Assembly (NCBI GenBank): GCA_900404475.1
Contig: OUQQ01000665.1
Location: 1-10,628, forward strand
Direction of reading: 5' to 3'
Source of the DNA: Spongospora subterranea
Lineage: Eukaryota > Endomyxa > Phytomyxea > Plasmodiophorida > Plasmodiophoridae
DNA length: 10,628 nucleotides
This document shows, piece after piece, positions 1 to 7,111 of this stretch. The notes below the pieces were generated by a model. That model saw nothing but the letters and a program-made list of their open reading frames with translations. It was not told the DNA's origin and searched no databases. The first letter of the stretch is position 1. The number at the start of each line of letters is the position of its first letter. The position numbers and the translations under genes are program-made.

Positions 1-68
1 TCGAAACCAAGATTCCAAAGCGCTGCCTTGGTTGAGATCAACACTTCCTCCTGCGAACGTTTGCTCAT
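1..68 (-). CDS. 5' end of an unidentified minus-strand gene, cut by the window edge
   Basis: An ATG at 68-66 opens a frame of 22 codons that runs without a stop to the window edge. The start of the protein reads MSKRSQEEVLISTK, a coding-like composition. I do not recognise it and the fragment is too short to assign a family. Its position head-to-head with the uL23m gene, about 210 bp away, fits the pattern of paired divergent promoters seen elsewhere in the window. It could equally be a chance open stretch. Confidence 0.33.
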   Translation of the reverse strand, partial: MSKRSQEEVLISTKAALWNLGF

Positions 69-277
69 TTGTATGAAAACAAAAAAATCAAAGGCGGCAA
101 CCTCAACTGCTCCCTGCAGTCATGGAAACTCCGTGACGCAAAAATTCATATTGTCACAGTTATTAGTGTGTACGTACTGTACATAGCAAAAAACTCAGCA
201 GTGTATATACACTCCGGAACTGCAGCGAATTTGATGGGGTTCCGCACCGGCGATAAATTGAAACTTCGTTATTTGTC
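69..277. promoter_or_regulatory. Probable divergent promoter region between the left-edge gene and uL23m
   Basis: This 209 bp gap separates two outward-facing starts. It carries a perfect 12 bp palindrome GTGTATATACAC at 201-212 and a GTACGTAC palindrome just before it, near 170-178. An out-of-frame ATG near 233 opens a short upstream frame that overlaps the uL23m start. The regulatory role is inferred only from the head-to-head arrangement; no conserved core promoter element is certain. Confidence 0.35.
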
Positions 278-676
278 ATGGTTCGAATTTCGCTTTTATC
301 GCAAACGGTGATGCTGGTGAAAAGCGGCAAGTCATTAACTGCTGATCGAGCAATGTTTCGTGTACCGGTATGCTCATTAGCTTGGTGTCATGTCTCAATC
401 AGATTTTTACGTGGTCCAGGTGTCGTTCAGCAAGCCGCAAATCGTTTCTTATTTTAAAGAAATCTACCAACTCCCAGTTGTTTCTGTCAATACAATTAAC
501 AGGCTTGGACCAACTAAAAGATCCATATATACTCGACGGGCTCCAAAATTTTACAAGCGTAGTTAACATTTGTGACTTTGACAAGTCAGCTAACATTCTT
601 TTTGTCAGGACCGGATTTCAAAATTGCATACGTGAAGTTCGACATTAAAGATATCAACAACCCATTCGCGAAGTAA
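278..676 (+). CDS. MRPL23: Mitochondrial large-subunit ribosomal protein L23 (uL23m), three exons
   Basis: The protein is the mitochondrial form of ribosomal protein uL23, which in this family binds rRNA near the exit of the mitoribosomal tunnel. Exons are 278-367, 420-558 and 609-676, with introns of 52 nt (GTATGC..CCAG) and 50 nt (GTAGTT..TCAG); the phases match (0, then 1) and give 98 residues. The segment FRVP-VSFSKPQIVSYFKEIYQLPV aligns without gaps to the animal pattern [25 protein letters not shown], and the end contains GPDFKIAYVKFDI, matching the family's KPDYKVAYVQL. Start: an in-frame TAA lies at 254-256 and no AG acceptor falls between it and ATG 278, so the frame must begin there. 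The protein is short against about 150 residues in human. It lacks the usual PLY..G.PQ N-terminal motif and nearly all of the C-terminal extension. Symbol assigned by similarity. Confidence 0.88.
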
Positions 677-729
677 CGCGGTTGCAGATAATGTATTACC
701 TATATAAAACAACGTCGGAAATATGCGTT
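677..729. other. 53 bp convergent gap between uL23m and CND1 stop codons
   Basis: The two stops (674-676 on plus, 730-732 on minus) are 53 bp apart, so the 3' untranslated regions must overlap or be almost absent. No canonical AATAAA signal is evident on either strand within the gap, although TATAAAA-like A/T-rich bases occur near 703-710. Confidence 0.6.
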
Positions 730-3700
730 TTAGTTGGCCTCGCCGCCATTATTTTCGTCATTATCGTCATCGTCACTGGACTCATAAATGATTTTTCTCT
801 GTCGCCGAGCTGGTTGGCTTCTTTGTTTTCTTGTTGGTTTCATCAGTCTTTCGTTTTCAAAATCGTCACCATCATCACTCAAAACGTCTGGATTAAGTTT
901 CGTCTTTTGCTGTGATGTATCGCTTTCGTCATCATCACTTCTAGTTGTTGTGTGTTTTCGGGATCCTTTTTTGGATCGGGATTTTTTTGTGACGGTTCCG
1001 ACAGTTTCGCCGCTGGGAGACGCCCTACGTGTAGTTCTTCTCGGTGTTTTTGGTTGAACCTTTTTTGATGATTTCTTATCAGTTCGTTTTGCTGCACCAG
1101 TATTGCTTTGCGATATTTTAGGTTTCTCGTCTACAGCGTGCTCCCCTGTTTTTGACCTTTTCACTGCCTCATCGGGATCCTCGCAAGAATGAAGAGCTTG
1201 CATGCGGATGTCGAATTCTTCTAACGCTTCGCTGAAGTCCACGTCTGTTGTTTTCTTTGCCTGACACTTTTGTCAGCGGTAATTTTGTGCAATGGATTGA
1301 ATCTTGCACCTTTAGAATTATCGATCGAAGGGAGTTGTAAACCTCGTCATCTTCGAGCTTGTCGTTGTACATTTTCGACAAAGACATAAATTTCATAACC
1401 GTTTTCGGATTGGTTACACTCAGACACGAAATGCAAAATGCGTAATTTCTCCAATGTTGTACGACTAAAAGAAGTGAGTGGACAGAAGAATTTGAACGAA
1501 AAACAGATTACCTTGCGTTGCAGGAAACCGATGACAGAATTTTTCAACCAAACTTTCGACTTGGCGCTCTTTGTCGATGGAGTCGATGAGGAATTTGGCG
1601 ATGCGTTTGAAAATTTCGTCTTCAGGTTGTTCGATCTGGGAAAGACTGAAACTATGCTTGAGAACAAGGTCAATTCAACATCAAAGAATATACCGGCTGA
1701 TGGTATCAGGAAGGACGTTGTAAATGGGATTATGGGACTTTCGCGACAGCTCAGAAAAAAACAAGTGCGCCAAATCTCTGATTGGTGTATCAGGATCTTC
1801 AAGACAAAGTGTCACCGAAGAAATCTGTAATTTAGCTGAAGTAAACTGACACAAGGAACAACGCGGCAGTGTACCTCTCCTTTGACTTTAATCATATCGT
1901 TCAAAATCAAATGCGATAAAACCATGAGGCAATTTTTCCGTACCCCTGGAACGGGGTCTTTCAGAGGTGCATACATTCTGCTAGTCCAGGGATCAATAAG
2001 ATTCGGAAAACGGAACGCCAGGTCACCCAGAGCTCTACGCTGATGTTGTTACAAATTTCAAATTGATAGCGTAATAAGGCATTACATGATAAGATTGGCC
2101 CGAATACCAGGACTGTCCGCTTTTTCGAGAACTGTGAACAGAAGCCGCAGATGCCGTTCGCAGAAATCAGATGATGTGCACATGATTTTACACAACGCCA
2201 AAGAAGCCGACATTTGTAATCGCTGCATCCCACCAAAATAAGCATGATGACTTTACCGAAATGAATGCAAGCACCTCATCTGGATATTGGGATGGGTTGC
2301 CGACGACAGCAGTAATGCACGGGGCAATGGCTCCAATCAAGCTACGACCGTCCGTTAACATATTTTGAGCCCGTTCCCGCAGCGCTTCCATTTCGTGCTC
2401 ACCGGACGCATCGCCTCCGATTGCCTCCAGCTCGCCATCGCCACCTTCATCTTGAGCTTCATCTCTTTTCGCTGCTCGAGTACGTTTCCAATGAGATTCG
2501 AGCTGCTCATGATAGACCAGCATTCTGATTGCCGAATGCCCCGTCAAGAAAAACAACTGAGCAAGCCGGCGCACGTCAACGCCAGAGTTCGTATCACTCT
2601 CCGCCCCAAATACGTGCTCAGAGAACCCGCGGATAATAGTGCCAACGAACTGATCTGGAGTTGGATGCAATTTGAACAGAGCATCCATAGCGTATCCGCA
2701 CGCAGCAAACCAATCTGAACCAGTGGCTATCTGGCCCGACAAGACCAGTCGCAGATGGGAAAATACAGCAGACAAATTGGCAGCAGAAATGTTTCTCTTG
2801 GGGCTGTCGCTTTCGATCCACAAAACATCAGGGTTGACGACTCGTTGTAGCGACATGCACGCTGACCGCACTAGGTGTGCGCTCTGCGGAGCCCAATCGA
2901 AACCACGCTTGAGGATGATGACAATGTTGTGAGAAACTAGGTCTGGTTCGGCTAATGACGCCATTGTGATCACATCCAACGCCGCCCTCACATGGAGAAT
3001 ATCACCGGAAGATTTAAAAAACGCCAACAGTGCGTTCAAGTGCAGATGGGTAATTTGCCGCGAGCGAACGAGTTCGGCGACAATTACCTCTAGAACTCAA
3101 TTAGACAGCAGACTTGCGATTCATAAAACTATACCTAGACATGTAGCTTCGGTAACGGTGATTCTAGAGGCGAGGAGGACAAGAAACCGAGCCACATCGT
3201 TAGAAGGCCGACTTTCAACGTAGACGTGATTATACGCGCCAATAACTGCATCTTTTACTTCCGTCTGCTTTGAGTACACTATAACTGAAATTTAAAATGA
3301 TACCATCTAAAACCTGGGGTCATCACCTAAAGGTAGCATTCGATGAAGAGCAACGTCGGACCCAGGAACTCCAAAGTCGTGCGCTGTTATGACAAATTCA
3401 ACAGCGGCCAGAGCATCAGAATTCGATTTTGAAGACAGCAACGAAATCATTGTCGGAAAAATTTCCTAGACCGGAGTGTCAACGGTCAAGGTGGATATTT
3501 GATGTTAACGATGATCAAAGACAACTTGAAAAACTTTCTCATATTTGAAAAAAGTTGTCTATACCTGAATCCGCTCCATAAACTGTATAGCAAACGTCCA
3601 CTGCAAATTCTCATGCGACAATGCCTGAAACTCTTGGACGGCCGCTGTCAGTAAGAATTAGTGATGCAAAGCAGATGAACACAATCCAGTTGCGGACATG

Positions 3701-5778
3701 ATCGAAGATCACTGGGCGATGATCCAGTAGTTTCGTCGATATCCATGTCGGCACGGTCATCAATCTGAATCAATTTCGAGAAGTTAAAAAACCATGAGAG
3801 GATACACGAAATTTAAACAATTAATTTGAGCACGAACTATCTCGTGATAAAAACAAGCATCCCACCTGGACTTGGGAAATTGCTTCTTCTAAGGAACTGA
3901 TTTGTTGTTCCAATACAGTTTGCTTGCCGCGGAACTCCTCTACGTTCAATACGGCGGCAAAGGGATTATGCTGAAGAAGAACGGTAAAAAGCTGAATAGC
4001 AGCCTTTCTCACTTGGAGAGACTTATCAAGCAAACGGCCAGCTGCTGCCTCCGTTAACTGAGGAGAGTTTTAATGTTGGATAACCAAAGGAACAACTAAA
4101 TCAGGTTCAAAAAACCAAAACCAATAATTACCTGAGACAATGTCTGGACCGGAATACGGCCCCTTTCCGATAGCGACTTCCAGACGGCAATTGCGGCGGC
4201 TCTCGTGTATGACGAAACATCCAAAAACCTGGATAAAAACTTCAGAGCCCATACTTGTCAGAAACATGCTCAGACCTCTGTAAAAGAAGTTGAACAAGTG
4301 CGCCGACCGCTTCCTCGTCAAGTTCAGCCTTGTCGCTGAACTCGACCAAGGCTGCCATTGTTCGGATGATCCCGTTTCGAACAGTGTACGCGTCAGAGCT
4401 TAAAAGTGGCAAAATGTGTTGCATTCCTTGAGCTATCACAGCTGGCATATTTCCGGCCAACTCAACCAATAAAACGGATAACGACTTGCAGCTCTGAGAT
4501 AACGGTGAATTCATAAAGCTGCAGATAACACCTTCATAGAAGCAGCCAACCTGTAGTTCACGAGAAATTTGCTTCAGATCAAGTCGCCCAATTTCCAGTA
4601 ATAGAGAATATGTGAGAGTCGAAGAAGCGTTTTGTGAAAAATCGTGTGCAAGAAAGGCGGCGGTAACCACCTGGACACAAGGTCAGCCGATCATTGACAA
4701 AATTGCCCATACGACTATACAGCAGCGCGCTCTGAATTGTAGGCAAAACTAAGCAGAGAAGCGACGGCTTGTAATTGTAACGAAAAGAGAGTTATCGCCC
4801 GTGACAATACGTCAAATATGCAATTTCTCAATGATGCATTTTTAGTAGCAGAGTTGTCCTTGTCTTCAATGAGCAGAATTCCAGTGCGCAGGAACAGATT
4901 ACCGAATTCTGAAAAAATAAGTCTCATTATTAGGTCACACTCAGACAAAAGTTAGAAAAATCGACAATGGCGGATCCGACCTTCTTCAGGTTCGCCCATT
5001 GTCCATAAACGTTTCAATGTCTTCTCCTCGAGAAGTTCGAGGAAGACACAAGCGACGCGACCCTTGAGTTCGCTCCAATCTGATTGTGTTGGGGCCTGGA
5101 AATCGTGAATAAGGCACACAGCAAAACAAAACGTACTTGGGAACCTTTGATCTCGACTTTCCTGATTTGGAAACTGATTCGGCGGGCAATTGGTCGCGAT
5201 ACATTCTTGAAACCTAATTGCTGGTTATTATATAAAAATTGGACTTGTAAGCGAAAATACAGCTGTGGATAACAGAAATGAGAGCATCTTGACCGCGCAT
5301 CTGGCTAAATGGACGCGATCAGGCTGAACTGGGGGATCGAAATCTCGAGAGCTGGCAATGGATTTTACTTTTGAGACCAAATGTGACAAAGTGTCACAAA
5401 TAAGGTCAAACAATTGCTTGCGTTCAGCATGCGGCAAAGTGCCGCAATCACTAATCGTTTGGTGAATTTGAAAATCCACTCGTATTGATTGCGGAGAGAG
5501 GCCAACCTTACAATCCAATACAGTGGATCAAAAACTTCATTCTGATAGATGTTAACTGGATCTGATTCGAGCTTTCCTTCGGCTTCTGCGTGATCAATAA
5601 TATCAGAAAGGCCAAACCGTTGAGAGCACAACTGATACATACCAGACAGGGCGATTTTCACTCGGTGTGGGTCAGGGCCAGCGCGGCTTTGAACTGTGAT
5701 GCGATTATCCAGGTCCAACACGAGGTCTTCGACATGCAGGGGGACGATGAATTCCACCGAGAACGACGCCGACGACAT
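730..5778 (-). CDS. NCAPD2: Condensin complex subunit 1 (CND1, NCAPD2/CAP-D2), complete, 20 exons
   Basis: This is the HEAT-repeat subunit of condensin I, which works with SMC2-SMC4 and the kleisin NCAPH to compact mitotic chromosomes. Splicing 20 exons gives one frame of about 1317 residues, against about 1400 in human. The N-terminus starts MSSASFSVEFIVPL, like the family's start. The Cnd1 N-terminal region covers roughly residues 70-240, and HEAT repeats fill the middle (for example GRLLDKSLQVRKAAIQLF..NNPF-like QHNPF near 425-455). The best-conserved block, GDLAFRFPNLIDPWT..LKDP, lies near 950-975, then KVKGEISSVTLCLEDPD near 1000. The tail after about 1170 is disordered, basic and Ser/Thr-rich and ends KIIYESSDDDDNDENN, paralleling the human KKPKVVFSSDESSEED tail. 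ATG 5778 is supported by an in-frame TAG nine bases upstream and the family-like N-terminus. Only the exon 10 donor is uncertain. Symbol assigned by similarity. Confidence 0.96.
2223..2274 (-). other. CND1 intron 14 with two in-frame alternative donors
   Basis: The preferred donor is GAG|GTGCTT at 2274 (52 nt intron), because the protein then aligns to vertebrate NCAPD2 with no length difference across NPSQYPDE-RLQMSASLAL. A second donor, TCG|GTAAAG at 2256, is closer to consensus, stays in frame and would add six residues (VLAFIS), but leaves a 34 nt intron, shorter than any other here. Confidence 0.6.
3279..3326 (-). other. CND1 intron 12 with tandem acceptors six bases apart
   Basis: The 3' end reads TTTCAG followed directly by TTATAG. 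Using the second gives the join PL-VYSKQTEVKDAV, which matches vertebrate PLIWSKEPGVREAV in length; the first would insert two residues in frame. The branch region is A/T-rich. Both forms could be made. Confidence 0.6.
3645..3712 (-). other. CND1 intron 10, donor uncertain
   Basis: The acceptor is TACTGACAG at 3645. Donors compatible with the phase are GTGATC at 3712 (68 nt), GTCCGC at 3697 (53 nt) and GTGTTC further in (39 nt). The region encodes an acidic linker (DDRADMDIDETTGSSPSD) that is not conserved, so alignment cannot choose. I favour 3697 on length alone. Confidence 0.5.
4494..4550 (-). other. CND1 intron 6: 57 nt, multiple of three, no stop codon
   Basis: Donor CAG|GTTGGC, acceptor TATCTCAG. 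Removing these bases lets ISRELQ-SCKSLSVLLVEL match the vertebrate LSRDPSGTKGFAAFLTEL spacing exactly, so I call an intron. If retained, it would add 19 residues (VGCFYEGVICSFMNSPLSQ) without breaking the frame, so a plain open-frame search would take it as coding. Confidence 0.7.
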
Positions 5779-5977
5779 TGTCGTCTACACGATGCGGCCA
5801 ATAAAAGCGCGCCGAAAACAGCTAAATCTCTCTCATAGCATGACGCAACCCTCACCCAGGGAACCCAATCTATAATGTACATGGATTGGCTACATGAGAT
5901 GTCCTGTGTCTATTCATTGTACACCCAACTGTAGATATGTCTCGTCAAAAGCTGAAGTTCCACAGTGTGGAAATAAT

Positions 5978-6227
5978 TCAGCAGTTCCTGGTTTTTGCGC
6001 CATCGGCATTGACGCATTGTCCTCCGGTCTGCAATTGTCGTTCCGGAGACATACAACGCGCTGGTTTCGTCCATTTTGACAACGTCCGAAATCGCATAGT
6101 GGCTAATAATTTCTTGCAGAGCAGACAGTTCAGTCCGAATCGAATTAGCATCGGCTGAGCGGCTTTCGCCAGACAACTTGATACAGTACTCTTCAAATTT
6201 CGGCGCGGCAGATACTTCTGGGGCCAT
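5978..6227 (-). pseudogene. Frame-broken fragment of a pogo/Tigger/jerky-type DDE transposase
   Basis: One frame starting at 6227 contains IKLSGESRSAD, then IISHYAISDVVKMDETSALY. This order and spacing matches Tigger/jerky proteins, where the second DNA-binding helix-turn-helix ends in a GE..S.D motif and the DDE_1 domain opens with Y..DI.N.DETGLF. A second frame then carries RQLQTGGQCVNADGAK, like the family's R.TVLLCANADGSEK, and stops at 5978. The shift between frames, the missing N-terminal part (an in-frame TAA lies shortly upstream) and the missing remaining catalytic region indicate a dead remnant. The first frame continues open to 5910 but without recognisable motifs. No terminal inverted repeats were found by eye. 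A diverged host gene of transposase origin with an unusual intron is the main alternative. Confidence 0.5.
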
Positions 6228-6323
6228 TAGTCTGAGAATGCGGGACGATTATTTTCGGGGATATGACTCATCCGCGATCATTTCCCAATTGCATAATATT
6301 CCTTCTTCCTGACACAAAATAAT

Positions 6324-6473
6324 TCATTCACTTTCAGCGTTATTAATCTCTTTAAGTTTGATATTTTGTGGCTTTCCCAGACTTAGACCGTGCTCAGCGA
6401 TATCGTCACGAACCTGTCGGTATGGGACATAACGAAATCGGTCCCTGTTCACCCGAACCAAGGCCAAAACTTC
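6324..6473 (-). CDS. Coding-like terminal exon of an unidentified minus-strand gene
   Basis: After an acceptor-like TTAGTTTAG the frame from 6473 runs 49 codons to TGA at 6326-6324. It contains VNRDRFRYVPYRQVRDDIAE and GLSLGKPQNIKLKEINN, with charged, helix-like and non-repetitive composition typical of a protein C-terminus. An internal acceptor (GTGAACAG, at about 6445) is another possible start. Upstream on the same strand, open pieces between about 6480 and 6810 look coding-like in places (for example SISIPNGILIYHLKLGRY, or FTSIEVRPGSYNVDF in another frame), but I could not chain them into one convincing phase-consistent model. I do not recognise the family. Confidence 0.42.
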   Translation of the reverse strand, partial: EVLALVRVNRDRFRYVPYRQVRDDIAEHGLSLGKPQNIKLKEINNAESE

Positions 6474-7111
6474 CTAAACTAAGTTCATCATGAGATGATC
6501 CTGTTTCCGTTCACGCTGGAGTTGTAAACATCTTGAAAAACAAATCTGGCCTTCGCTTTTTTCCTCTTCACTATGTGTGTACTGCAGAGTATCGAATTTT
6601 ATGCACTTTTACAGTATGAGGATAGCGTCCGAGTTTCAGATGATATATCAGTATCCCATTGGGAATCGAAATGGATACTTGTTCTGGTAATTGATGGAAA
6701 ATAAAGGAGTGACATCTGCTTGGTAAAGTCGACATTATACGAACCTGGTCGGACCTCTATAGATGTGAATCGGTTGCGCAATGAAATTCGCAAGATGATT
6801 GCTGGTTTCAATCTCCAACCATGGTTAATTAACAGAAAAACACACCTCTCGGGGAACCTATACTTTCTGAGATTAAAAGCTGAAACCCAATCTGCGAATT
6901 TACAAATTAATGGACCTGGATACTGAGTGATTTGGCCTCAAGGACAGATAGCATTATGCCATGAAAATGAAAAAGCATTCAGACTACTATTGTGTTGAAG
7001 ATATCACACCAACCGGAGAGTGTCATTTTTGGAAATGCGACAGACGATTTTTTTGGATATTAACGCGGTGATCGGGTAGGTACTGATTGTATAGTTGAAA
7101 CTTGCCCCTTG
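6474..7111. other. Stretch without a firm gene model upstream of TTLL4
   Basis: The stretch probably holds upstream exons of the unidentified minus-strand gene (about 6480-6810) and the 5' flank of TTLL4. A plus-strand frame is open from 6720 to 6926 (no ATG at its start; contains TSIDVNRLRNEIRKMIAGF), and with one stop it joins an upstream open piece beginning at ATG 6573. Neither strand gave a recognisable domain. From about 6930 to 7111 I see only A/T-rich sequence with stops in all frames, consistent with promoter or untranslated sequence. Confidence 0.4.

Larger units (their letters stand above)
730..5778 (-). other. NCAPD2: Exon-intron map of the CND1 gene
   Basis: Exons on the minus strand, 5' to 3': 5778-5507, 5450-5261, 5213-5145, 5095-4981, 4908-4721, 4670-4551, 4493-4276, 4228-4132, 4057-3866, 3764-3698 (or 3713), 3644-3565, 3465-3327, 3278-3135, 3089-2275, 2222-2086, 2034-1875, 1824-1694, 1645-1512, 1464-1310 and 1260-730. 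The 19 introns are mostly 45-57 nt; the longer ones are 72, 74, 99 and 101 nt. All are GT-AG and phases are consistent throughout, giving a total divisible by three. Boundaries were chosen by frame continuity plus gapless alignment with the vertebrate protein as remembered, not by transcript evidence. Exon 14 (815 nt) and exon 20 (531 nt) stand out as long intron-free stretches. Confidence 0.85.

Noticed and set aside
1438..1830. A 130-codon plus-strand frame opposite CND1 exons 17-19
   Set aside because: It is antisense to well-aligned condensin exons, crosses three of their introns, and has no recognisable domain.
2365..2718. A 117-codon plus-strand frame within the longest condensin exon
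   Set aside because: Shadow of exon 14 of CND1, whose minus-strand translation aligns with the condensin family.
5145..5507. Consensus donors GTACGT (in intron 3) and GTAAGG (at the end of exon 1) as alternative splice sites
   Set aside because: Both put the next conserved segment out of frame; the weaker donors GTTCCC and GTTGGC preserve the phase and the family spacing.
6720..6926. A 68-codon plus-strand frame as an independent gene
   Set aside because: It lacks an ATG at its beginning, has no recognisable motif and overlaps coding-like minus-strand sequence; noted only in the unexplained stretch.
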